A stretch of DNA of 64,000 bases from Notospermus geniculatus. Lineage: Eukaryota; Nemertea; Pilidiophora; Heteronemertea; Lineidae. This document shows positions 24,901 to 36,900 of this stretch, one piece after another. The stretch's first letter is position 1; the number at the start of each line of letters is the position of its first letter. The notes beneath the pieces are model-generated. The model did no database searches and was not told where the DNA came from. It was given only the letters and a program-made list of their open reading frames with translations. The translations under genes were made by a program, and so were the position numbers. The stretch lies in the NCBI GenBank assembly GCA_002633025.1, contig NMRB01000584.1:226882-290881 (forward strand), in the 5' to 3' direction.

Positions 24901-27900
24901 TGGCCAAGAATTCACACGAGGCCTATTCCTGTAGAGGATGACGACAGCAGCGATCGTGATCGAACCACAATCTGGCCCACCTTCGGTGTTGGTTCCGTGT
25001 TTTAGATTGGTCCACTTACATGTACATGTAACACGACATGTGATTGGTGGAGACCACACTGAGACGCGTAGCGTAACCTAGCGGCGATGTGTGGAGAATA
25101 GTCGAACGGGGACTTTCAATATCAATGGCAGCTTAATCATGAATGCCTTCATTCGAAAATCCCACCCCACAAGCTTCTAAGGAGGGAGTGTTCTCGGGTG
25201 CTAAAGTTAACTTTTACAGTCTACTAGATAATAAACAATAAGTCAATCTCCAGAATTCACGAATTTTCGACCCCAACCGGGGTCTTTTTCAAGTGGAACT
25301 TTACAATCTGAAACTCTAGAACTTTCTAGAGTTTCTAGAAACTTTCTAGAGTTTCAGATTGTAAAGTTCCACTTGAAAAAGACCCCGGTTGGGGTCGAAA
25401 ATTCGTGAATTCTGGAGATTGACTTCTTGTTTATTATCATTTTGTGTGTCAATTTTGTGCTTTTTGTACCTTGGTTTACAGTCTACTAGTATAGGGAACA
25501 TGGAACTTTATGCAGGGCTTGTGACCAACTGACCGGGGACGCAGAGAATCCCCGCCACGCCATAATCACAAGAGGATGATTTTTCGTTGGGGTTCAGGCG
25601 CGATCGTCCGACACTTGTGAGCACCACCCGGCTTTCTCTTTTGTTTATTATTTTTTTAAATTATGATATAAGGCAGGGGCTACCCAGGGGCAGCGCTGCC
25701 GTAAGAAATACTACGCACCTGGGATTAGAACCCAGGCACGTTCCAAGCACATGCATCGCACGGCCGGTCTGTGTATGATGTGGTGGTTGGAGTCCATGGG
25801 CGTAGTAAAGCTGATTGAAATGATCTATTATTTGGTGTGAGTTGAACTGGGGTGTCATATTTTTTGCACGTCCAGTGCAATAACTGGGTTACCCATCACA
25901 TCCCAAACATTACTAATGGCTATTAATGCTATCGCGCCAAATTTTAATGTCGCATATTTTTACTATTTAAGCTAACTTATTTTTTCTACATGGTGTCCCA
26001 AAAACACTACATGTACATTGGCCAACTTGTCACAGTTGGCGGTTGTGTGATGGGCCATGAACTGCACACGCGAGACTGTTGCAAGACTGCTCCAGGCAAT
26101 TTAGGGGCAATCGAATTTTCCGCATTACAGGGTGATCCAACACAAATGTCACATAAAACAATGGCTACGTTCACCCAAGAGGTACCCTAGAACACCTCAG
26201 GTTTATTTCTGTTTGCGATACCCTTCGAGACTGTCCAGCTTCATCGTTTCAGCCATACGTGACCTTACTCAGTATTCATCATTTCTACGGGCCCCGCCAT
26301 CTTGGATTTGCAGACTGCACATGCGCAGTTATATCTGGTAGGCAAATTAATTAATTTCTTGTGACCAATCACATGCCTTTGTTTGCCTACCAGATTAGTG
26401 CGCGCGCACAGAATCTCCATGGAAACCAAGATGTCGGGGGCTCGTCGAAACGATGAACAGAAAGTCCGACTCCGTAGGTTTACTCGCTGAAGCCGTAAGC
26501 TCTCGTCCAGGCGTCATGGGACAAATTTCTGTCTTAATCAGACATGGCCGTGTGACATGCCCTCTGGGAGCCTGATCCCCTCCCTCGAATCTAATCACAT
26601 CACAATTTAATCTAACCGGCTGACGTGACAACTGCCCAATCCTTTTTCAGTTTTTTTTTACTCCTAAAAGAGTTGCAGCGGGAGGTACTCTAAGCAATAA
26701 CCATCTTACTTTATACTTGCAGTGTGCGCAGCCAAGTCTGAAAATGATGACAGAGGACTACCATTACATCGTCACGCCACCTATTGGCACAAGTGCTGAT
26801 GACGTAAGTACACTTCCTGTATGTTTCTGATCTCCTCAATAGGTGTCTCTGTAATGAGATCGCCATGATCCAGCGCAAACCTCAAACTTCATTCACTACA
26901 AGTTGTGAAAAATATTAGGCGGCTATACTACTAGAATAGCCGTGAATGTTGCTTTTGGGCTAAATCAAAGCGGGACGCTGAGGGAGAACCCATCTTTTCA
27001 TACCCAATGTAGCGAACAGTTTCTCTCAGTCAAAGACATGTTCTCTAAAGACCCAGATGAAAGCTGTTTCACCATGGGTGCTTCCTTTGTATGGGGAAAG
27101 ATATTGAAAAAAAACATGCGGTTGGAAGTCGAGCAATTAGGGACGGCTATTCATGGTTTTGAAAAATCACCGTAAGTTTTCTTCCAAGTGAAAGAAACCG
27201 CGTCTCTTGGAAAGCTCTCTCGAACTGATACGCCGTATTTGCCTGTCAGCCATAACTTCATTCATTTGTAAATGTTGAAAACAGGGTTATTCCACCAATA
27301 TTTCATTATTTCCATCCCCATTACATTAGGAACACGCCACTTTTTCTGTATTTGATAACCACTCACGCAGATTTAATAACTCGCTGTTTTAGTACCGATG
27401 TCGACGTTGAATATTGGTAACGTCAAAATAAATGAAAAGCCAGGAATTTATACGTTTATTGCCGAAAATGTCAGCAATCAAACCAGAACAACGATCAGAA
27501 ATATTGTTAGGAGGTGCTAGTTTGTTTCTTTTCATTTTTCAATTTTCATGTCGCTGGAAATTGAAATCAGTGCTCCAAATGGACAGAAATCAAGAGATGA
27601 AAGTTATTCAATACGACTGCTCTCGGCGTTCGATTATAATTATCCTTATGACAGAAAGAAAAGGCTATCCTGCTAAATTACTATCTTTCCGGCGGAAATT
27701 GTCATCATACCAAATAAAATCACCATCGTCATTTCTTTCTCGTGTGGGAAGGAATTCTTGAAGATGGATTTTGCCTGCAGGGTGCCATTATACCCGCTAC
27801 GAAGCTGATGGGTGTGACAAATCTCGCTCTTCATCACTACTCAGCAGTTCTTGCCTATTTCAGACACATTCCTTTCGGCATTTCGTAACTACGTGTTGCT

Positions 27901-30900
27901 CAGGACGCAGCAGGCGTGATATTTGTCGCTGATCAACACATCGGGGCGTCTGATTGGTCAATCAGTTACATGATTGACCAATCACCGGTAGCAGTTAGTA
28001 TGTCGTGCGTGGTGTCGTACCGATGTGTATCACGCTGACCGCTGTGGCGCTAACAAGGCCTTCTGACCCCATTTCTCTTGACATACGCTCTCCAGGGCCC
28101 GTATGCATAAAAGTGGAATAAGCTTATTCCCGGTATAATGTTATAACGTTAAGTTATACCTGGAATAAGCTTATTCCACCTTTATGCATACGGACCCAGG
28201 AGAAAAGACCTGTTTCCTACGTTGTAGGAGTCTGGAGCTCTTGTTCACCGTTTCCGTGGGCTGTCCTCTGAAAAAAGATTCGAGATTTTTTTTGAGTCGG
28301 ACGTCATGGGGATTATGGCTAATGTTCTTCGGTTTTGTTCGTCTATGATGTTCTAATATCTTTCCAATATCCTTTTGATATTTCTCTAAGCAATAAAGGA
28401 TGGTCTTTCATACGGCCAATTTGCAAAGATGATAAAGTAATCGTTCGTTTAGTACAACTAATGTTCTTTGTCTACCCTTTGATGTACAAGTAAGTTGGAC
28501 CGTCTGCGGTAATTGGTAAAAACCGATTACTTCCAATACTTAGGTAAAATACATCTTAAGTAGTTTATGAGGTCTTGAGAGAGAGTTACAGTATAGCGCA
28601 AAGGGATGTCAGTTTTCCAAGTTACAAGTTTAAGTGTTACGACAGTGTTACCTTGGTGACAGTGTTACACCGACACCCAACACTTTCCCAACCCTGAAAC
28701 TTGACCTCACCCATTGCTGACGTCGCAAGGGTGGTGGGCAAATGACGCAAGGGTGGTGGGCAAAATTCATTGCTTTGCTGAAGGAGCAAAACGCGCAACG
28801 TCACAACGTCATGTAGGCCTGGATACGACGTCATGGATACGATGAATAGGGTTCATTACTGATTCCTCCGGCATCGATGCATTTAGCGACACCCTGTATA
28901 CAAATGACAGGGTATCTAGCAAAAAAATGGTTAATTGAAAAAGGATAACGTATGCATCAGTGATGTAAAGAGATTTCCATTAGGCTGACTCTTTTTCATT
29001 ACCGCTGTCCCTTTAGCCATTTAACTGGAACATGTAAGCCTGTTTGTGCGGGATAATCGCGTATGTGGGAGTGCTATGACAGCCGTTTCGGTTTATCGAG
29101 TTTGCCAAAGCCACACGATGTGAATTGACTTCACCAGACAAATCTCAAATTGACGAACTTCGCTTATATCCGGGTTACAGGATAATCATGGCTCGTTTTC
29201 GAATCTTCCCTGCAGGCGAGTTTGAATACCTTCCTTGTCATCGGGATGTGGCATGGTCTAGTGTCATGTTCCGTCAATGAATGGAACTGAAAATCAGCAT
29301 CATGTCGAGAAAGCGACTCTGGTTACAAACCATGGCGGGTTTTCTCTAACTGTTGTTGAATTGTTGTCTGTCTATTCGTTGCTTTCAATCTCACTTTGCT
29401 CCAGGGGCACCGTCTGTGGATAAACCTTATATTATCCACGTTACAGCAAAGGTTCATTGTTTGAATGAATCTCACCATGTGGCTATCAAGTAATGCCAAG
29501 AAAAGCCGATGAAATTGTCGCCAACGTCTGAAGGAAAGTTGCCTCTCACTTCTCTACCATCGCCATTTCGTAAACACTGATGAAGCATGCGCAGTCGTGA
29601 TCTTACATATGCCTGCATGACGTCTGCTCAGAGCATGTGACAGACCTTGCCAGTCCCGTTTGCGATTTGTTGATAAAGCCTTGTTCACACTGCAGGCGCG
29701 GTGCGATTCGCGCCTGATTGTTTCCACTGTTAAGCCTATGTTCACACTAAGTCTTGCGATGCGGTTATTAGGCTGTAATCCTTTGTTCTGATCGCGCCGC
29801 GTCGCACCGCGCCTGCAGTGTGAACTATAGGAAGGCGGCGAAGTGTGTCCTAGGCGATGTTCGGACCATAGCGGATCGACTGCCTGCGATAACGTACATT
29901 TTTGCACTTGAAAAGTGTTAATACGGTGTTTTTTGCTTCTCAAAAACTCCCGATTGCCAAGTAATCACGTGAACTCTTCTTCCTTCATCAGGGAAGCAAT
30001 TGAATCAGCTAGTACTTCAGTACCGTAGTAAAAAAGTCTTCCTTTGATATCAAAGATTGAATGAGTTTTTTTCCCTGTGAAGAACGCCCCATGTTGTAAG
30101 CGGGATGATACGAATGGGATACATATATTTACTCGACGGTAACGATTGACAATGGGAATGACAAAGATTCTCACAATGGTCTTTTGTCAATGGCCAGTAA
30201 ATACGCTGGGTAAGCAACGAAATAAGTGTAGTTAACCTTTACCTACTCTGTCCCAATCGTGGTCCTGAGATTTGCAGCTGCTGAAGCTTAATTTTAGTTA
30301 GCACGCGGAGAAAGTGCTGCTGACATTCAGAGGAAAATGGTATTTGAGAAATACGTGCAAAAATGTCCTTAAAAGTGTTTCGCTGCCGTTCTGACCTTTT
30401 CTGCATTCATGGCAAGGTGTTGTCCGTCAATCTGACATCTCAACAACGAGAACGATGAGAAAGGAAAGTTGCCTATACGCCAAGAAACAAAAGTCTGATA
30501 GGCCATGGTGCTCCGCATAAAACTTTTGCTAAAATCCTTCTAAAGTGTCCAAACAATTTTTCAAACTTATGGATATATCGGAGGAAAGAAGGCAGCAATA
30601 CCCGCCGGTGTCATCTTTCTGCCGGATCAATTACTCTAAAAGGCTGCCATCCGGCCTTATCGAAACCCATTTATTCCACACTAATGGCAAGTAACCAAAG
30701 GGCCTTCGAGGGAAACGTACTGCGCCCCGAGGAAGCGAGTTTAACAAAACGCTTGCTTAGAAAAGTCGATGCCCTCAGTCTGTTATTGAGCACCAACCTC
30801 ATTATTCCCAATGGGCAGCTCATTTGTCACTATCAGTACTTTGATTTGGGCCATAGCTTACCAACAACGGGAAGATGGCGCCATCCCCTTTTTGAGAACT

Positions 30901-33900
30901 ACTTCTCGATTAGCTTTCTTGAGGCAAGACCATTTTTCAAAATCTTCTGTTCTTTTTGTAATTTGGTGTTTTTTAATTTTGTATCCATAATGTAATTGAA
31001 GCAAAATCTTTTTTCGCCATTCGTGTTCCTTGAACAGAATTCAAATCATGCTTTTGGACTTGAGAGTTTGTGGTAGATGGTGCCACGTAATCGATTGGAT
31101 GCAGCTCAGGTACGACTGTCGCACATTCCCAATCCGAGTCGCTTGATGATAGCTCTACCCTGATAGAAGACTGATCATTTGTACTTCCGCTCATCCTAGG
31201 ACAGGACATCAGTCGCCATATTCGAGTTGGACCGAGAACTTGCCGACAGGAGTCGGGAATGTCCGAAGATACGACCTCAAGCCGAAGGGTTCAAACCTGG
31301 TATCAACGCAATCAGCGCTTGATGATGAAAATGTGGCCAATTGTCTCTTCTTTATGGTCGTCTGTGGGCATAAAATTCCCCTTTCTCGATCCATAGAGTA
31401 TGTAGATATACTAAAGCTAGTTTATTGCTACTTGCCTGGGTTTGGTGACGATGCTTCAGAGGTATGGCATTCCCATAGCGACGACTAACTACAGGATTTA
31501 CGTCACGAAAAATCTAATCAATCATCAACGAATTGCAAATAAAGTGATCCAATTTTCATATAATGACCAAGAAATCATGTCACTTCACTGGTTTACCGCC
31601 AGATTTCCGCGGTTGATTGTACGGGAAATGCTTCACACTGCTCCCACGGAGGCAGGGAAGTGCTACTTCAGTCATATTGCCGGAGTCGCAAAGGCCATTT
31701 CACCAATTATCGTAATAAAAAGGCGAGATTACCTGTTGGGTGCGACGTGGACGGAAGGACCTGGCTGGAACTAGGCTCGACGAGTTGATCATTAGTTTCT
31801 CATTTACGCAGCTTCATCGGGTGAGGCCCACCAACGTGTAAAGCCCCGTTTCCACACAGCGGATTCCGCCGTGGTTTGCGGCGAGCGGTGCAGCTGCAGT
31901 TTTCACACGGATCTGGGTAATCCAGGGCCGTATTTAAAGGGGGGGCCAGGGGGGCAGTTGCCCCCCCCTGAGCCAACCAAAAAACGTGATTTTCGTGCGG
32001 ATTTTGGGCAAAAAATGGCAAAAAGAGGTCTTCTGCCCCCCTGAGAGGCTTCTGCCCCCCCCTGGACCAAAAAGTTAAATACGGCCCTGTAATCCTTCGA
32101 TGGTTTAACAATACAGAGCCTGCGAAAACCGCTCTCTGCTCGCCGCAAGCCGCAGCGGAATCCGCAAGAGTGGAAACGGGCTTGAATGCGTGATTTGTCA
32201 TTCCTGTCTCACCGCCCCTGATTTTTTTCTGTGGATCAGGTTGCAGCAAACGCACCGGGTCCCTTGTCGTTTCCCTACGACAGAGATACCTCTACAACCT
32301 TGTTTGATCTTTGAGGAGTAGTTGCGTATTGACTTCCTTTCGGCTTTCCTGATGACTTTCCCAACAATGCTACGATACATGACGTTAGCACGTCAATTGC
32401 CAGGAACCACTCAGTAACCTGTCTTCGCCTAATGGTTCTGTGAATTGTCCCCGGAGGTACATTCTTACAACGTCAGGAATTGTTCCTCACTGTTTCCGCT
32501 ACCGGGTAACTGTGAACAAGACACGTCACCAACGAGGTGTCCTAAGGGCATGGAACTGTCTGCACCATTAGGTAGTCATTAAGCTACAAGATGGGCTGTT
32601 TTGCCCTGCGTTCTCACCTCTTCACACCCGAAGGTGCGAGCTGGTAAATCAAAGTCGTCTGAACCGTACCTGAGTTGTTGGGCTGCTGGGTCTTCAGTGT
32701 CGAGTTTTAGAGCAGTCGACGTGGGTTCTATTTTAAATGATCACTTTTTTGGGAAAACGTGTACCGTTGGAGCCAAATTCCGACTCGTAAATCACGCGAC
32801 CTTAAATAATTAAGCAGAAAAAGAATGTAAAACCGTCTGATGCCTTTGGCCGGGTTCCATGGCAAATATACAGATAATCAACGACATGTTTGTCCAGCCT
32901 GTAAACCAGACGATCGCAAATCAGCTGTATTGACGCTCGTTTACCCTGAAGGAGTAAGGTGACCGGCAGTGAGGGAGGACTGGTTTGGTCGTCGTAAAGG
33001 CCGTGTTGTCCCTGCCTTTGGTGCTGCTTTGACCGTAGAATTCAGCCTCCTCCAATGGAAGCAGCAACGATACGAGGGAAAACTGGGTTGGTCGTGGTGT
33101 TACCGTTTTGGTACTGCTTTGACCGCAGGTTGCAGCCAGCTTCGATGGAAGCGGCAATGAAGGAAAAGGGATTTGTGGCGGTGACGGCCGTGTAGCCTTT
33201 TCCCTTGGTGCTGCTATGACTGCAGGTCGCAACTGGATTCGATGGAAGCGGCAATGAGGGAAAATGTGTTTGGTCAGGGTTACCTCCTTGGTGCTGCTTT
33301 GACCATAGGTTGCAGCCACCTTCGATGGAAGTGGTAACGAGGGAAAACTGGGTGTGGTCGTGGTTGCCGCCTTGGCACTGCTTTGCTGGTAGGTTGCAGC
33401 CAGCTTCGAGGGAAGCGGCGTTGGGGTGATATCGCCGCGTAGTCTTCCCTTAGTACTGCTGTGACCTTGGATTGAAGCCAGCTTTGATAGAAGCGGCTTT
33501 GAGAGAAAACGGGTTTGTCGCAGTGACGACCGTTCGCACATTAGTACCCCAGTCTCTCCGGAATCCTCAAGGAGAACTCAAAGAGCAGCTCATTCAGCGA
33601 ACCATTGATCCTTTCAGACCAGTTAAATGCCTTGAAGGACGCATCGATCACATGATATGGTGTTGGCTGATCCGACAATCAATAACACTGAAATTGGTAT
33701 CCTTCCCGAAGTGGCCTTTCCTTTGGCAAGCCGAGCTGTGGCATCAGTAGGACTCCTTTCGCCATTCTAAAGTCATAGATCTCCGACTTCAGGTTCCCAA
33801 AGGTCCAGTATCAGGGGTCAACAGGTCGATAACCTGTTAGTTTGAGAATGATTGCCATCATGGCCCATGATCTCCACGCTTCAAGCTTGGCCAGCCAACC

Positions 33901-36900
33901 GAGTGATTAAGTGCTCGTATTATTGATCAACTCGATAGTGATCTATCAATCTGATATCGTTGACTATCGGCAGCTGATCGATACAGAAAAATAAGGCTGA
34001 GAATGGTGAGTTGTTGATGTTCGATGGATGGCTGGTGACCTTTGCAGCAGCATGGTGTTGTCAGTCTAACATCTTCAACAAAAGATACCTCGAGTGATGC
34101 AAAAGCAAACTTTTGTCCACGTCAAGAAATAGTATGACTGCCAGACAGTCTCGACCTTCCGGCAGCAACACCAGAGCACTGCCCGTCCAGGCCACCGACC
34201 GGGCCCACTTCCGGGAGATTGTTTGAAGTCTTTGTTGACCAAGTCCGCCTCGTGACCTTCCATACAGCCATTTACTTCCGCCGCGACTTTTTCGTCTGCA
34301 GTCAGTACGCCCTTGTCATAAATAAAGAGTTATGATGGACTGTGAAGGTAGACAATGCGTGTGAGGCACATTGTAGGAGCACTTACAACAGGTTGCCAAC
34401 AATTTCATCCCAGTGTCAATGGCAGAACAGCACCCGGGAAGCTGTTGACGTTTTTGGACTTCCTGAATGTCTTCGCTGTTGGTTTTTGCCCCAGTCAGTT
34501 CACTTCCAAATTCGATTTGCCCGAATCTATACGAAAATCATGTATCGCGGCTTCAGCCATCGACCTACGCTAGCTTAGGTCCACAGGGGTCCATAAAATT
34601 TCCTAACAAAACATCCCCAGCGATTAGAAAGAATCCCCAACACGAATCACTTTATCAAATGATTTTCGAAAACAAAGCTTGATGAATAGATTGTCTTCTT
34701 TGTCATGTCGCACTTCTTTCGACATTTATCTAATGAACACTTGGCTCAGAGGCACGCCAGAGGATGCCATAAGCGTCTAAAAACCCGTGATAAAAAGTGA
34801 GTTGGCTGTTTGAAGCCATTGGCTGTGTGACTACGGCTAATTACATTGTAAAGAAGATGAAGTTGCTTTAGGAGAAGAAACATGGGTGACGGATTTAGTG
34901 ATGAGGTCTTTGTAGAGTTTGTATTCCGTAGCATGATAGATCACTGGAGACGATTCAGAGAGGATAATCCAGGCGGGTTAATGAGTGTCCAGACGAAAGC
35001 ATCTAGTGCCGCGCACGAAGTTTCAGACGACCCAGAGCTACGTGGATTGCATCATATATCGCCACCTCATGCCTATTTCATTTCATTATTAATGATATTG
35101 CTATGTATATGCTCTTTTCAGGATCTAGTCACGGTGGAACTACCACCGGAAGTCATGGCCAGTCCCGCGGAAATCGATTTCATGACGTACCATATCAATG
35201 TAACATTTGTAGAAAACGTTGTGAACACACTCAGAAGGAAGGCGAAGTTAGACGATATGAGTATGGTAAGTGACCAAAATGGTGTAATGGGAATGAAGAA
35301 CCTACTGAACTCCCGCCACTTGCAGGCGCTCTGAGCAGTTGTAGGCCCCTACCTGTTTTTTCGAACGGAAAATTTTCCCTATTGCACTGCGTCGGCCAAG
35401 TCTGACGTCTTTGGCACAACTGCTTGCAGCGTCACTTTATGACTTTGCCCCACATGTTCCTATGATTTCTTTTCAGATTCTCAAGTCTGTCTGCGCCGCC
35501 ATCGACTCCGTTACAGCGTTGACCAAGGCGATGACGTCACCAGGAGTCAACATCCGGGACATCGAACTTCTTAACCTCCAAGCATTGACAGATCAGTGTG
35601 ACGGAGTGGATAATGAAAACTGGTTCAGGAGAAATATCTTCGTATCACTGAGGAAAGCTTTCTTGAAGGTATGAAAGTTCGCAAATCTTTGCTTGAAGAA
35701 AGACCAACTGTCCCCTTCTGTTCAAAAACTTCACTTCGACACATCAGGACTGTCAGTCAGTTGCCCAATAGGAGTCACTACGGTTCAATTCAATGCCTAA
35801 CCGGCGGTCAAATTCATGCTTGATTTAGCACCAATCAGGAGAATTCTCTCTTGTATCGGTCCGCTAGAACTTTTGCTGCCACCTTTTGGCAATAAACGTG
35901 GCGGATTGCTCCTATTGCTAAATGGGGTACATCGGTTTTAGATAAAGCTTGGGCTTTTGCCAAGGATGGCGTTTTCTTCTTGCCAATGGGTTCTCCACCC
36001 ACTTGCCTTCTTTACCATTTGTCCCAATGGCCTTGAATGCAATAGAAATAATCAGTGCCACATAATTCATCAGCGCAGTAAGTAAGTTTCTCAGTGACAG
36101 ACTCTCCAGTTTCAATTAATTCCCTGGCGATATCCGTCATCCAGGAACGCGTGCTCACGGCGATGAATGTTCAGTTAATCACAACTCTGACAGTTATAAC
36201 ATGTTCAGGGTAATTCATCATTACTCGGTTAGGGCTGAATGATGTTACTGCCTGCAGGGATATTTACGAAACTGTTATAGATTCGCAATCTAAATCTGTC
36301 TTGAAAAATTGATGTAGATATTTCGTAGGGTGTGCCACTGACCTGTAGGCCAACATGATTATGTCTCCTTGGCATCGTCTAGCTGTCCTTGTCACTTGGT
36401 ATTATCTCCTACGTCGCCGAGGAGGGCGGTAATCCCCAGGATTGTAGCCACGACAAATCCCTGACTATTCATGGTTTATTGAGTCGTGCAAGGGAAATAA
36501 TGGCGCCAATCGCTTCAGGGGTTGTGGTCCGAATCCCGCTGAACAGTAAACGCTGTTCATTACGCATCCTGAAGTGATCAGTTGTTCTAAGCCCTCGCTC
36601 CCTAACGTCACCGCAGACGTAGGGACAACGCTCAGAACCAGAGATGCTTTTAGGGTAAAAAATGTGCCTCATTTAGAGCTCGGATCAGGGCAGTTGCCAT
36701 GAGTACTGCACGCCATCGAACCGTGTTTGATCGCTTCCAGCCCCACTTATCCAAATCTACTGTCAACAGACCGCAGTTAAGAGCAGATTTTTTATCTAAT
36801 GTTCCACTTACAGGTCAATTTCACCGGACTGACAGGTCAAGTGGCCTTTAATCATGATCAGAGCAAGCCAGCATGGATCCAGAAGTGGCGATCTCTCAGA

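Larger units (their letters stand above)
26804..35121. other. iGluR intron of 8.3 kb, no gene recognised
   Basis: The flanking exons join directly in phase 0, so nothing is needed between them. The stretch holds hairpin elements (28095, 29677, 31842), a minisatellite (32945-33535) and open frames without domains. A frame at 26942-27169 ends at a GTAAGT but has no convincing acceptor. Confidence 0.5.

Noticed and set aside
25680-25770. tRNA-like stretch with GGGATTAGAACCC
   Set aside because: It lacks a convincing A box, anticodon arm and acceptor stem pairing.
26942-27175. Plus-strand open frame ending at ACCGTAAGT, possible extra iGluR exon
   Set aside because: It has no pyrimidine tract or good acceptor, and exons 26803 and 35122 already join in phase and in protein order.
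29554-29943. 129-codon minus-strand open frame
   Set aside because: It overlaps the inverted-repeat element at 29677-29831 and has no domain.
31800-32255. 151-codon minus-strand open frame
   Set aside because: It runs through two nested MITEs, so the coding appearance is accidental.
32921-33541. 206-codon minus-strand open frame with repeated SKLAATYGQSSTK-like text
   Set aside because: It is an 81-97 bp minisatellite. The repeats explain the open frame, and there is no splice or domain support.
34882-35121. Open frame from an ATG running into iGluR exon 3
   Set aside because: A strong pyrimidine tract and TTTTCAG just before 35122 mark an intron. The upstream residues do not fit the amino-terminal domain.
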